In this document: positions 1 to 12,995 of the stretch, piece by piece
Layout: the number at the start of each line of letters is the position of its first letter
How positions within the stretch are numbered: position 1 is the first letter of the stretch
Origin: Vespula vulgaris
Taxonomy: Eukaryota > Arthropoda > Insecta > Hymenoptera > Vespidae
Direction: 5' to 3'
DNA: 64,000 nucleotides
NCBI RefSeq assembly: GCF_905475345.1
Contig: NC_066593.1
Coordinates: forward strand, 3,787,274 to 3,851,273
Notes under the pieces: model-generated
Databases searched by the model: none
Seen by the model: the letters and a program-made list of their open reading frames with translations, nothing else
Told to the model about the DNA's origin: nothing
Made by a program: the position numbers and the translations under genes

Positions 1-700
1 AGAGAGAGAGAGAGATCAAAAATGCAAATAGAAAATTCACGAAACTTTTCTATAAAGTAATTCCAAAGAAAATTATCTGTTTAATATATGTCATAAACTT
101 ATTACCAAGTTTGGCAAATTTTTTAAAACAATAATCACAACTTTTAATTTAATTCCATCGATCCATCTGTCTTAACTTTGTAATAATTAAATTAATTCAT
201 AAGATCGAAGGAAAATTAATTTCTGTTTCGGAAGATAGAAAAAAGAAGAAAAGAAAAAGAAACAGGATTATAATTTAGAATTATTATAAAAGTTTATATT
301 TTTTTTTTAGCGATCGATTAATTTTTTTTTTTTCTTGGTAACTATATTTATGAGTTTCAACTAATACTTACTTACATTAACTATGAAATAGATGTTACGA
401 TGTTAAAATTAAGTATAGAAAAAAAAAAAGAGAGATAGAGAGAGAGAAAAAAATAGAAACAAAAATGAGAATGAAGCTTTTTCCTCTTAAATAATTCATA
501 AGAAAATTATCTTTTAATGTTATTGAAAAACTTATTACCGAGTTAGAAAATTCATTTATATCATTTTTCATAGAATTCTTTAAAACAATAATTACAACTT
601 TTATTTCCATCGATCTCTCTATCTTACCTTACCTTTTAAATAATTTAATTAAATGAGAAGATCCAAAAGAAATTTCTTTTCTTTCGTTGTATTGTTATTA
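1..700. repeat. Diverged tandem duplication, about 425 bp apart
   Basis: Sequence at about 45-240 recurs at about 490-690. Shared blocks in the same order are AAAATTATCT, AAACTTATTACC, TTTAAAACAATAAT, ACAACTTTTA and TTCCATCGAT. Each copy is preceded by an AG run. Copies have drifted by substitutions and small indels. No coding potential is seen. Confidence 0.8.
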
Positions 701-840
701 AGTGGAAAAAAAAGTTCAATATTTAAAATTAAACGATTATAGACTTTTTAAAGTTGCTTGAATTGTAAAAGAAATATTTTTTTAATATATATATATTCGA
801 TTATATAATTATACCAAGCATTTTTAATAGAATTAACGTG

Positions 841-1010
841 GGAATACAGCCCGGGAGTAACAACAATTACGTTTTGTTGTTTTGGTACTTGAACAAAAAG
901 TTAGGGGGAACCCTAAGTGTACCAAAGGCTTTCTCGTTGACAAACCGTTTCACCAAAGGCATTTGGGGCTCGTTTTCAAAACGAGGCTAATTCCATTAAA
1001 CTCTACTTAA
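841..1010. other. Cluster of short inverted repeats
   Basis: TTTGGTAC (881-888) pairs with GTACCAAA (919-926) and encloses TTAGGG (901-906) pairing with CCCTAA (911-916). CTCGTTTT (969-976) pairs with AAAACGAG (978-985) across one base. AACAACAA (859-866) pairs with TTGTTGTT (874-881). ACCAAAGGC occurs twice (921, 952). The block is GC-richer than its surroundings. Confidence 0.6.
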
Positions 1011-1040
1011 CGAGAAAATTATGCACTTTGCGAGGGCGTC

Positions 1041-1599
1041 CTTCACAATTATATATGTATATATATATATACATATATGTATATATATATGTATATATGT
1101 ATATATATACACGTATATGTGCCTAGGATACTCCTTCACATAACTTTTCCAAATAAACAAAGCTTTGTCGTTCATCTTTCTGAACATAACAATGAACGAC
1201 CTACATACATTTTTAACGCATAGTTTTCTTACACTTCTTTTTGATGTTCCTCTGACCAGCACAATTTATTTTGCTAGTCAACATATATCTCTTCTTTCCT
1301 TTCTTTTCTTTCCATTTTATTTCTTTTTTTTTTCTTTCTTTCTTTTGAGAGGGAAGATTCGAAATTTCTTTGAAAAATATCCCATAAAAATGATAACTAT
1401 CGTATGATCATCGTCTTCCTCATCGTCATCATCATTAATATTAAATAATTCCGAACGCTTAGATATATATATATAAACATCTTTGATATTTTTCTTTTTA
1501 TCCAATTTAATCATACATACGTATGTACACATACACTCATATTAATCATACGTATACATACATTTATACGATAGATAAGTATACCTTACCCATCTACCA

Positions 1600-1647
<48 letters not shown>

Positions 1648-1740
1648 CCATACATAAACACATTTAATTATATATAAATAATGTGACATGAAGGTAAAAG
1701 GGAAAGAAAACATTTCCTTGTTTTTCTCAATGGACTATAG
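1041..1740. repeat. TA-rich microsatellites
   Basis: Interrupted (TA)n/(TATG)n at about 1050-1115 and a pure (TA)n at 1606-1646. Between them the sequence is pyrimidine-rich with no protein-like frame. Confidence 0.85.
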
Positions 1741-2160
1741 AGATATATAAAAGCTGATAGGGTGAACCGGTACACAAACTAACGTCACCGAAGAGGTGGC
1801 TGGTATCGGTTCGTGGCATCGTTACCTCGTTGTCTGCGTTCTATCGATTTTCCTGACCTTGTGCCACCACGGCGAAGGCACGAATTACCTCGATACGCTC
1901 TTTAAAACAGTGGCTTCCTATCCATAGTCGATGTGTTGTGTTGTACATACGTATGTACATACGTATGTACATACGTATGTACGTATACGAAGCAACCAAC
2001 CTACGAGGGAGGTTTTCCAGCTCGAGGCCGACCATCGCCAGACGGAAATAACCTCCTACGGGGGGTTGGACACGATAAATTGACGCCAACGAGTCGACAA
2101 ATTGATCATGGTAAGGAAACTAAGATAGGAAAAGGAAAGAAGAAAGTGGAAAACATCTAA
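1741..2160. other. GC-richer island with tetranucleotide repeat and a donor-like site
   Basis: A non-repetitive, CpG-containing stretch interrupted by (TACG/TACA)n at 1944-1984. GGAGGTT near 2010 pairs with AACCTCC near 2051. CATG|GTAAGG at about 2110 resembles a + strand splice donor. No frame is convincing; an untranslated exon or conserved non-coding element is possible. Confidence 0.3.
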
Positions 2161-4130
2161 AAGGAAACCCCGAAGGCAAACTCTTCCTGATCTCTTCTTC
2201 AAATTCAATTTCTTTATCTTTCTTTATCTTTCTTTATCTTTCTTTCTTTCTTTCTTTCTTGTACGTTCTAAATTTTCTTTCTATTATCGCGACATTATCG
2301 TGAGTTTTGTTATACTCCAGAGAGAGAGAGAGAGAGAGAGAGAGACTTTATCAATATTTCTAATCGCTTCTTCATTTATCGTGATGATACAATTTACATT
2401 CTTAACGAATTAAGATAAAATTGATTTATGAGTATATTTTAATTATCTCTTTTCGTTTGGATGAATAATTCTATCGATATAGTAATAATGATGTTGTTTA
2501 AAAAGTTACAAATGTAAAACTAGAGTTATCGAGTATGTCATTTGTGTTCGGATCAGTTGATAATTTATGTTATTGCATGGACGAGTTTTTAATTAACAGT
2601 AAATATTTGTAAATGTAGAAAATAGAGAAAATAGAGATGTAAGAGTTCTTGGACGATTTTAAAGATTATTTATTTTATTTTATTTATTTTTTTTTTTCGA
2701 GACTTTAAGATTGTAATATTACAAGTTACTCCTTGTAGTTTTACGAGCTGCAAGAGGAAAGAAAATTTGTCTAAAAATTGATACTTTTGATAGCCTTTTT
2801 ATAAGAACCTTCGGCCAACCCTACATGTCATATTTATTTATTGCCAGATATATAAAAGATAAAAGAAAAAAGGGGAAGATAAAAATGTCACATTCTAATT
2901 TCGTCCGATTAAAAATTTCTACAAATTTTTCGAATATCGATAAGTTCTTTGCGATTAAAAGAATTTTGTTCTCCTCTTGCTACAATTAATTTTTTCTTTC
3001 TTTTCCTTTTGTCATTAAAATTTTATACTCACTTTGAATTTAATAGGGATCCCTTTTACACTTAATAATTTCAATACGATCGATACGTACCAGTTGGATC
3101 GTTTGATCGATTCTATTTGAAATTGAAGCAAATCATTTTGGTTTCTCGTTTTCCGTAGTCGCAGTTTGGCGAATTACTACGTTACCCGATCCCAACCACA
3201 TCTGCGGCTACGTTGAATAATAGTTTACTCACCTAAGGTATCCCGAGGGTGAAAACAAACAAGGGGAACGTTATCTTGGTATCGAACAGAGGAAATTACA
3301 TTTTCAATGCGAACATTTCCAGTAATTACGGTCGGTCGACAGGAAATCTTCTCGTAATTATCTAACATAACTTTCATTATAAATAATAGGATAAGTGTAA
3401 TACAACAGTTTAGTAAAAGTTAATTATAATAATTAATTTATCGATACGACCTTTTATATCTTCTTTTTTCTCTTTTATTGTTTTTTATTTAAGAAAACGA
3501 ATACTGTTTGTTCTTCTTTAACTCGAAAATTCCATATCTTCTTGTAAGAAAATAATAAATTATTCATTAACAAATTATCAAATAAATATAACATACGTAG
3601 AATGAAATTTTCTTTTCATAATTTTTAGAATTCACAAGAGAAAAGAAAAAATTTGAAGGGAGCCGACATAAATACGTCGAAATATTCTGCTCCGCGCATT
3701 TTGAAACATTTCAATTTCAAAATAAAAAGGAAGAAAAAAAGATAAAATGATATTTAATTTGAAAAAGAAAAAAAAAAGAATTCACACAGAAACTTTTAAG
3801 CTTACAAAATTATCATTCTCGCTGTTGTAGAAAAATATTCTGTCCGATTGTACGTCCGAATGTCAAAATTCTTTTCCTAAAAATAATCCCGTTAAAATGG
3901 CGTTGGCATCGGTGAGAATGTTTCAGAAGGATCACTTATAATAAAAAAAAAAAAAAAATCCCATGAGAGATTTTTTAAGGATATTTTAAATTTTAGATCG
4001 GGGAAAATGTTTGAAGCAGCATAGCTTCGTATGAAAATATAAGAATATATTAGATATATATCTTTCCTTTTTCTCGTAGGAGCAAATGTTTATCATAAAA
4101 CTCTCATAATATTGATAATAATAATAAATT
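2161..4130. other. AT-rich DNA, no gene seen
   Basis: Contains (CTTT)n at 2220-2262, (AG)n at 2320-2345 and unremarkable AT-rich sequence. On the - strand a perfect donor-like string AG|GTGAGT ends an island at 3233 (island about 3150-3340), but no matching acceptor or coding frame is evident. Confidence 0.5.
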
Positions 4131-4134
4131 ATTA

Positions 4135-4187
<53 letters not shown>

Positions 4188-4340
4188 TCAGTAATATCAA
4201 TAGTATCAGTAGAGTAATAGTAGTAGTAGTAGTGATATCAGTAATAGTAGTAGTAGTATCGGTAATAGACATAGTAGTATAGTAGTAGTAGTATCGGTAA
4301 TAGACATAGTAGTATAGTAGTAGTAGTAATAACGGAAGCT
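4131..4340. repeat. (TAG)n array with higher-order repeat
   Basis: About 50 bp of pure TAG, then interrupted copies. A unit containing ATCGGTAATAGACATAG occurs twice near 4257-4330. It creates only low-complexity frames. Confidence 0.9.
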
Positions 4341-4565
4341 TTTCTTCGATCGTTCTCATCGTGTCGTTTATTTTCATGCGCTCTTCCACCTGTTATATCG
4401 TACACGTAATCCCAGGGATAATCGATATTACGACATCTCCGGATTTATCGACGTCATATCGCGCTCGCGCTCGTTCATTCGTTCATTCGTTCGTTCGTTC
4501 GTTCGCTCGTTCGAGAAAGAGAAAGAGAGAGAGAGAAAAGAAGAGATAGGCTGATGAAAAAAAAT

Positions 4566-4610
<45 letters not shown>

Positions 4611-5400
4611 AAGTAAAAGTAAAAGAAGAAAAGTAATGGAGGACGTGTCACACGAAACGAGTTCTTCTTTTAAGTAACGAGTAAGTAATCTCTTGTAAAA
4701 GGGGTGACTAATCTCTCAGCTTTTTTTCCAACCAATGGTTGTTTACAATCCCCCTCCATCCACTCTGTTGCATTACCACCAACATCCACCACTCGTCTTC
4801 TTTATTTCCCTCCATCTTCGTCATCGTAGTCGTCATCGTCATTATCATCATCACCACCACCACCACCATCACTATCATCACCACTCGTATCCCTTTGTTC
4901 GTCTTCTTCGTTTCGTTTTTTCTATTCCCTTTTTTTTCTCTTTCTCTTTTTTCTTCTCTTTTTCACTCTTTCCTTACTATCTCCCTCTTTTTTTTCCTTC
5001 TTTCCTTTTCTCTTTCTCTTTCTTTTTCTATTTTTGCTCCCTCTTCGTTTTCTTTTCTTTTGCTTCTTTTTTTTCTTTTTCTCCTTCCTCTTCTTTTGAA
5101 GAATGACCACCGTACTACACCATCGTTGACTGTCACCATCCAACGTGTGTTGAATACACCGAGTAGATTACGACTTAGCTCGTCAGCCCTTAGGCCATTA
5201 CTCGTTAGCCCTACTGTTCCCACACCTCTCGAAAATCAGAGAGACGGAGAGAGATGGAAAGAGACTTTTCAAAGAAGAAAAGTTTTACTTGCTTCCATTT
5301 CTATGTCATATCTGACGACTACAAATCATTTTCTATCTTCTCTCACCTTTCTCCGTTCGTAGAATAGTATCGTTATATCGCTGTTGGATCTACGATATTT
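4341..5400. repeat. Simple-sequence region (TTCG, AG, CAT/CAC, CT-rich)
   Basis: (TTCG)n at about 4465-4510, (AG)n at 4568-4608, (CAT/CAC)n at about 4810-4890 and a 200-bp pyrimidine tract to 5090. At 5175-5215 CTCGTYAGCCCT occurs twice, 25 bp apart, in a short GC-richer piece. The long open frames here are products of repeats and biased composition. Confidence 0.8.
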
Positions 5401-6990
5401 TTATTTCTGTTTTAGTTACTTTTTCTTTTTTTATTTCTTTTTTATTTTTTTTAATATCTTGTTATCTTCCATCTTGATTTTCTGTTTCTCTCGAGGTTAT
5501 TAAAAAGGAATGAACATTCTCGGAATGATTTTCTTCCGTCCACGAATAAAGAGAGGAATTATTATTATTATTATTATCATCAACATCGTCATCGTTATTA
5601 TTATTATTATTTATTAAATCAGAGTAAGACAGAAAGATTTCTATCGCAAATAATATCGATGTCGAAATTGATTCGAAATTTTTAAAAGCGTGTGCTTATG
5701 TTTAAGTTTCGTTCGATTAAACGTGAAATTAACGAGATTACAATAAAAACGAATAAATTATTATAGAATGATAATTATTTCTTCGTATATGATACATCGA
5801 TACTGATTTATAAGTATAGAGAAGAGAAAGAAAAAGAAGAGAAAAGAAAAGAAATAAAGGGGAGGACTTTTCTAGTAGAAGAAAAATATTAACGTCAGCC
5901 GAAAATCATCGATTTATGTAAAAACGACGATTAGGATAGAAGGAACGTTATTATTGACGATAAGACTCGTCTCGCTCATAACTCATGTTCGATCAATAAT
6001 TCTGTCCAGTTTCAAAAGCATTGGCTTTGAAAACTACTGTCGAAGACGATTTAAACGCTGACGATGCGAAAGAGATAGATCGATTGGGTAACTTAAATCT
6101 CGTTCACAATCGGAGAACGAGAAAAAGGAGGAGGAAAAGGAGGTGGACAGAAAAAAAGAAGAGAAAAAGAAAAGTAGTTAAAAAAAAAAAATAGGAAAAA
6201 GGAAAGGAAAAAAAAAGGAACGAGGGATGAACGATCTAGACGACGTCGACGACATCGACATTAAATCGGTGGAAACTACTGTGATCGAGCTGTCCTATCA
6301 TAATCACGCTTTAGGTACCTTTAGCTATGGCTAAAACGAAGATCGAAGACTCTTTCTAACAGTCGTCAAATACTTGACGCTCCATTAAAGCTCCGATAGA
6401 TACACGAAACTGAAAGCCAGCACCAAGCGTTTTCCAATAAACCTGATAACGAATGACGAACCTTCGATCGGGGTTCGCTCCTTAATATTTACAAGAAATT
6501 TACATTCGATAAATAACAATTAATCATTTTCTTCGGCACTGAGTGTGAGATTGAAAAAAAAGAGAGAGAGAGACAAAGAATGTTCATTTTTATTATAATC
6601 TAATATGATTGGATAATTTGATAAATATTTTTTATAAGGGGAGAATTGATTTGTTGATACGTGATATTAGTTATAAAAATTGTAATAAAGTGTTGCATGT
6701 TTTTGATGATCTTTGAAAACGTTTATTTATAGATATCTTATACATTTATATACATATACATATACACACACACATATATATATATATAAACCTATACGCG
6801 CACACACATATGCATTATGGAATATATCTAAAACAGTTCTTTTAAAATATTTTAAAATATCTTTAAACAAAATATACGAAGGTGCAATCATCGTTGATTC
6901 GTAAATATCAAATTCTTTATAATATAAAATTTCTTCGATAAGAATAATACTTTGTTTTTGTCTTTGTTTTTCTTTCTCCCCAGTTATATT
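5401..6990. other. AT-rich DNA, no gene seen
   Basis: Contains (ATT)n at 5560-5615, purine runs at 6120-6225 and (TA)/(CA) repeats at 6745-6810. A CpG-richer piece at about 6235-6480 is not protein-like. Confidence 0.5.
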
Positions 6991-7330
6991 CGAATAGGGT
7001 GCTCAATTTTTTGAGCGAGGGTGGTGTCGCTGTTTAGGTGAATGGGGGAAGGAAGGAGGGGGATGCTGAGAGAGCTAATCGTAACCTCTTTCAGACGCTC
7101 GAGCGACGGCAGCTATCGTTTTTCTCATCCCACCGCGTTCCAAGCGCTTTTCAACGACCGCCGAGAAGAATCTCGGTCGTGGCGCAGGGGTTAAGCAAAA
7201 CAATGCGGGAATTACTGTCAAAGTCGAAACGAGCATTGTCTCGCGACCTTTGAGGGGTTTGTCGCCTTTTGAAGCCTGCAAACGACGTACTTGTCGCCTT
7301 GCTGTTACTCTGTCAGAGAAAGACATATAG
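6991..7330. other. GC-rich island with a hairpin
   Basis: Clearly GC-richer than its flanks. CCGAGA (7161-7166) pairs with TCTCGG (7171-7176) over an AGAA tetraloop, and CGACCG/CGGTCG offers an alternative stem. Frames on both strands are open for about 70-95 codons but are not recognisable. A conserved non-coding element or untranslated exon is as likely. Confidence 0.3.
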
Positions 7331-8996
7331 AGAGAAAAAGAAAGAGAGAGTGAGAGAGACAGCATGTGTTGTGTATGTGTATGTATATGTATATATTGGA
7401 ATTGAACGATTAAATCGATGAAGAATTTTTGCTCGTAAAAAATTCATTTTGTAAAGTGGATTAAAATTTTCTACTCTCATTTTTCTCGTTACGGATTATT
7501 AGATAATTAATTTATTCATTCATTTCGTTTACGTTTTCAGCTAAAAAAAAAAGATGATACACAAAAAAAATACAGTAGGGTAGGTTACAAATTTATGTAC
7601 ATCAAAAAGATCGATCAGAAAGTGTCAATAAGCAGTGATTTTGAAAGTAGATTTTATTTTTATCTTTATTTTTATCATTCCTTCTTTTTTTTCGAGGTCG
7701 GATAGTCAAGCTTGTTAACTTTGAAAGTATTAAAATGAAGTGAAAATTTGTTTCAATGTTTGAAAATTTCGAAACGAGTAATTGATATTTGAGATCATCT
7801 AGGAATTTTGGACTCGTCTTGTATTTATTATTTCTTGTTTGTAATTTGGATATTATTGATTGTTAGAGACGGAGAATGAGAAGGAAATAATACTGCGATT
7901 AGTTGTCTAAGCTGTCATAAAAAAAAAAATGTTTAGAATCCTAATGTACTTTTCTTTTCTCTTTTTTTCTCTTCTTTTTTTTTCTCGTCTCGTTCGTTAC
8001 CACAGAAAAAACTATTCATAGTACTAGATATTTTTTTCAGCACGAATATTAAAAACGTTCATCGACGTCGATACAAATATCGACTTCGTGTATCGAGAAT
8101 CCTGCAGTTGACATTAACAAATGGTTTATCCGATAACTCATACACTTTTCGAGAAACGTTTTATTTATAGTTAATAATTTTTCTTTTTTTTTTTTTCTCT
8201 TTTCGTTCTGTTGGCCTTTAATGCTTTTATACGATACGTACTATATAATACGTTAATCTTATCGTTATATGTATATTCGTATTTAATTGGAATATTTTGT
8301 ATTACGTAGGATATACTATATAATGTAATATCGATATTTATTCGTGAGAATTTCGAATTTCACATTTTGCTTTCATTTTGGTATCACTTCGATAGGTTTA
8401 CGAATCGATTTGACGTCAATCTCGGAAACATGATGAATTTTAAATTACCCTCGTCATCTTAGTCGTTTAATTATTGATGCTCGATAAAGCATTTAGGTAT
8501 ATTATTAACAGAAATATTCTCACTGAACAATTCTCGTTAGCTTATCGATATTTAATAATTGTTTCCGGTTATTGACCGACTATACGTATCTATTATTATC
8601 CTATACATATCTGATTATCTTATACATATACATATATATTTTTTTTTAATATTTGATTAAACTCTTCTTTTTTTTAGAAAACAATTAAATTACAATTATT
8701 CGACAAATATTCATTTCTTTCTTCATAAAATTCAAGAGATTAATATAAAATTGTTATGAAAATATTTTTATCAGTTGTTTAAAAATGAAACGAAAGAAAC
8801 AAATCGAGATAAATCTAATTTCAAAAGTAATAATAGCAGAACGATAATTCCGTTCGCGAGAGGAACGAGTAATTATTCTTCTTTTTTCTTTTCTCTTCTT
8901 TTTTAGAATTATCCTGGATATTATTATATTTAGGTCTTTAATTTTCTAGGCGTTTAATAGGCGTTTTCAAGAGGCACGTAATATGAGTATATATAC

Positions 8997-9045
<49 letters not shown>

Positions 9046-9205
9046 TAAATGTTGTGTATGTGTATATATGATATGTACAAGAGAAAAGTAGAGGAATTCA
9101 TTAGAACGTAGAAATTTCTCGACGAGTTTTGGACCGCCATCGTTGAGATTACATTGGGAAGTTAAAATCTAGGGCCTGCGGAAAACGCATACGTTTAATA
9201 TATTT

Positions 9206-9266
<61 letters not shown>

Positions 9267-9500
9267 GTGTAAATTCGTTTGTGTTGCTATGCGAATAAAT
9301 TCACGCAAATTCGTCGTCGTCGAGGAGTCCGCGAAACGATGCAAAACTCAAGTCTGGTTAAAAAAAAAAAAGAAAAAAGAGGAAGAGAAGAAAAAAAAAG
9401 CAAAAAAAGAAAAAGAAAAAGAAAAAAAAAGTAGGAAATTCTATTTCGAGTAATCTTTACTACTACATATTTAAATACAGTATACTTAAGTATATGTACA
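7331..9500. other. AT-rich DNA with microsatellites, no gene seen
   Basis: Mostly plain AT-rich sequence. (TA)n at 9004-9042 and (CT)n at about 9206-9262 are the only clear structures. Pyrimidine and purine tracts occur near 8185 and 9370-9430. Confidence 0.5.
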
Positions 9501-9534
9501 TAAATATATATATATATAAATATGTGCGTGCGTA

Positions 9535-9935
9535 TTTTCCAGATCTGGCCGTTTTACAGTCACTTTATGGACTCGCGTCAACGAACGGTCTAATGAAAAC
9601 AAAACGCGTGTCTCTCGTTGGAATTTTATTAATAGAATACGCGCGCCATTTGCATTTAACTGAAAATGCGAACGCTCGCTTTTACAAACCCATACCGAAA
9701 TTGAACGATATCGAACGAACGAATGAACTAACTTTTAAACTAATGTCGTTTGTCTTTCATCGTTCATGTATACATATATATATATTTTTTTATTTTTTTA
9801 TTTTCGTTGCGTCGATGATATCTATCGATCGTTATATCGATGAAAGAGTACCAATAAACGAGGCGTATCCATTCGCGAGGTTTAACTCACCTCGTTTATA
9901 TTTCGACACTAATTGGACACTCACGTTTTAAGGGA
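9535..9935. other. CpG-containing island, possible conserved non-coding element
   Basis: Non-repetitive block within AT-rich DNA. It contains an octamer-type POU site ATTTGCAT near 9648 and a Hox-like TTTATGG. A 145-codon frame runs through it but starts and ends in TA-rich repeat and has no recognisable motif, so I do not call it a gene. Confidence 0.3.
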
Positions 9936-9964
9936 CGACGTCGATCATAGTACATTGTGTAATC

Positions 9965-10360
9965 GGAATGAGTTTTTGTTTTAATTACAAGTAGAAAACT
10001 TTTAGAATCTATTCTTCGTTAATAGATAAACAGAACGGGGTGAGAATTAATTATTATTTATTTTTATAGATCAATTGTGCTTTCGAATGTATTTTTTATA
10101 CGTGTAAGTATCTAGGACGAATATTCGTTTTGAAATTAATTAATATGCTATATCGATATTTGTTTTTTTGTCGTTGTTCTTCGTTTGTCCTTATTTAATT
10201 TTTAAAATAATTTTATATTAAATGGATAAGATTCTTGTCTTTCTATTTTCTTGTTTTGTTTCATAGAATTGTTCGTTAGAAGAATAATGTATATTATTAC
10301 AAATGAGATTTATTATTTATTATCTCGATAAATTGTTTTTGAATAAAATTTATTTTCGTG

Positions 10361-10402
<42 letters not shown>

Positions 10403-10870
10403 TATAATAATATTCCATGAATATTCATTCTGACATTGTTATATTCGAGGTAACGAGAAGGTTTTCTCTGTTTTTTTAAATTTTTAAATAATGAAGAACT
10501 AAGCGAATAAGATTTTTTTTGTAGAATTAATAATTAGAAAATTAATATTATCAGAGAGAAGAATTATTATTTATTATCTAAATGAATTATTTTCATTAGA
10601 ATTTATTCGTGTATAATTATCTTCGATGAATATTCATTAGGAACATTGTTGTTAGGTCCCCCGAAAAGTATCGTTTAATTCGAAAATAATTATTTGCACT
10701 AAGCGGATGGAACTTCAATTAATACCTAATATAAATATAAAAAAAGAAAAATGATTTCCGTCATGAAGAAAAATTATTATCGTTATCATTATTATTATTT
10801 CTCATAAGATTGTTTTCAAGGAAACTCTATCGTGTGATTATCTAGGTAAAATATTCATTGAAAATACTTC
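9965..10870. repeat. Degenerate tandem array, about four units of 200-260 bp
   Basis: Landmarks recur in order. TTATTATTTATT... precedes a variant of AAATTGTTTT / CAATTGTGCT / GAATTATTTT / AAGATTGTTTT. Then comes a CGTG-TATAATTATCT-like block and then GAATATTCATT or ATATTCGTTTT, at about 10050, 10310, 10560 and 10790. Spacer blocks such as TAAGCGAATAAGA, TAAGCGGATGGAA and AATGGATAAGATT also align. (TA)n at 10363-10400 interrupts one copy. Confidence 0.65.
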
Positions 10871-10900
10871 TTAGATCTATCAAAATATCCTATATTAATT

Positions 10901-12197
10901 TTCCTATATTAATTTTCATACATTAATTATCTCCCAGATTATAATTTAGACGAGAATCTGATTTTATTTGATAATAATTTTGTACCGCATAGATCAACAT
11001 AACATTTTGATGGATTAAATATATATATATATATATACTTATTTTAATTACAACAATATTTATTCTAAAAAAAAATAAATAACATTCCTCTGATTATAAA
11101 AGAAAAAAAATAATAATAATAGTAATAATCAACCAACTAAAAAAATAATATGTTATATGTTCCAACTATACAAAGAAAATTATTCTATTTAACTATGGCA
11201 AAAAAAAAAGAAAAGAAAATTCTTTCTCGAAGATGATTGAAGAAACGAGCGATTTTGATTGACAGAAATGGCGAATCAAAATCGATCAACGTTGTTTTTC
11301 GTGTCTACCGGCAGTCAATGATGCAGAATACGCGTTGCCCTCTGGTCCTGCGAGGGCGCGCGCGACACAGAGAGGGAGGGAGAGAGAGAGAGAGAAGGTG
11401 AGGAGGGTTAAGGAAGGGAGAGTGATAGGAGGGGTTGGGTGGAACGCACTCATGTCGTTCCACATTAGCTGGTCGTCGATAGTTCCACTCCTTTCTACTT
11501 GCCGCCCTAAAAACCGTCCCAATTTTAACGAAAAATATCGTTTAAATGCGCAGCATGAGCTCGACGCAATGTCGCCATTCTTTTTATCTCTCTCTTTCTC
11601 TCTTTCTCCCTCTCTCTTTCTCTCTTTGTAAATTTATGAACGACGAGGACAAAAGTTATAGACAAAGAAACGACTTTTATTTCGCTCGTTAATTTCGTGT
11701 TTTTCTTATTTTTCTTTTTTTTTTCTTTTTTTTTTCTTTTTATTTTATTTGGTAAATAAAAGACTCGTTCTAACGAGACAGTTCTAATAATTTCATTCTC
11801 TTCCATTTAGTTTACTTTTATTTATTGATAATATTTTTCGAAATATCATTTACACGAAAAGAAAAAGGAAGAAGAAAATAAAAAAATTTATTAAAGGGAT
11901 AGATTATTAATTTTGAAAGGTATGCGTTTAATTTCTCATTATGACAATTTGAATAATTGAGTAGGGCGTACAATTTTTCGTCTGATTTATATTACTTTTA
12001 TCACGGCATAATTACTGACATTTCACGATTTTACATTTTGTTATCACTTTCCTCCTTTCTCTCTTTCTCTCTGCTTCTCTGTTTCTCTTTATGCGTCATT
12101 TATCGTATACAAGCTGAAACGTCGCGACAGTGATTAGAACGAGCGTGATTAATTTCGTCGACTGCGAAATTTGGACGTATCCGCCTCATAGTTGCAC

Positions 12198-12199
<2 letters not shown>
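10901..12199. other. AT-rich DNA with one GC-richer patch
   Basis: 11280-11560 is GC-richer, carries GCGCGCGC and an AG run, and has open frames on both strands without protein character. The rest is AT-rich with pyrimidine tracts at 11580-11630 and 11700-11750. Confidence 0.45.
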
Positions 12200-12228
<29 letters not shown>

Positions 12229-12250
12229 AATAATAATAATAATAATAACA
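12200..12250. repeat. (GAT)n-(AAT)n compound microsatellite
   Basis: About nine GAT units followed by AAT/AAC units. Confidence 0.9.
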
Positions 12251-12995
12251 ACAAAATTACAAAGAACACGTGAACACATTATAAGTAGAAATCATAAACA
12301 TTACAAACAATTCATTAAATCATAAGTTGCAATTATCACAGCTTGATATATTTTACAACATCGAATTAAGCTTAACTTCTTTAATTTTAAAAAGTGTATC
12401 GTTAGCATTAAAATTGCTCGATGCGTACTCTATAATTAATAACAAACTTATAGAATAAAATTACAAACCCGGGATAACGCGGAAGCACCGGCTACATTTA
12501 ATTATCATATTTAATTATATATTACATCAAATTACATATAATTATTATTAACGATCGATGCGAAACGATCGGAAATGTACGCCAAAAAGAAAAAGAAAAA
12601 GAAAAAAACAACAACGACCAAACAAAACGCAACGAAAAAAGAAAAGAAAGGACATTGAAAACAATTCGATTGCTCGATAACGAAGAACGATTTACAAAAA
12701 AAAGAAAATAAAAAAATAAAAAACAATAAAAGAAAAATAAAAAAAAAATCGGAATAGGTCGTCGTAGACTGAGCAGTGATCGAAGATTTAAGATTGTATG
12801 ATTGCGTAAAAAAAAAAAAAAAAAAATACATGCGTAAAAAAAAAATAAAAAACAGATTTCCTTTTCCGAAAGGTCGAACGTTAAGTTCGAATGAAAAGTT
12901 CCGAGATTCGGGATATATTATAGGTAGGAACGAGGGGTTGAGAAAGAGAAAGGGGGTGGAGGAAGGAGTGGGGGAGGGTGGAAGAGGTTAGATAG
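12251..12995. other. AT-rich and A-rich DNA, no gene seen
   Basis: A-rich tracts at 12585-12760 and 12805-12850 make lysine- or phenylalanine-rich frames only. Confidence 0.5.

Noticed and set aside
901..916. TTAGGG...CCCTAA resembles telomeric repeats.
   Set aside because: A single copy on each arm of a hairpin; no array.
3150..3340. Possible - strand exon ending at the perfect donor near 3233.
   Set aside because: No acceptor and no frame with protein character; could be an untranslated exon but unsupported.
4735..5362. Long + open frames of 123 and 207 codons.
   Set aside because: They run through CAT/CAC and pyrimidine tracts and translate to His, Ser, Phe and Leu runs; no protein signature.
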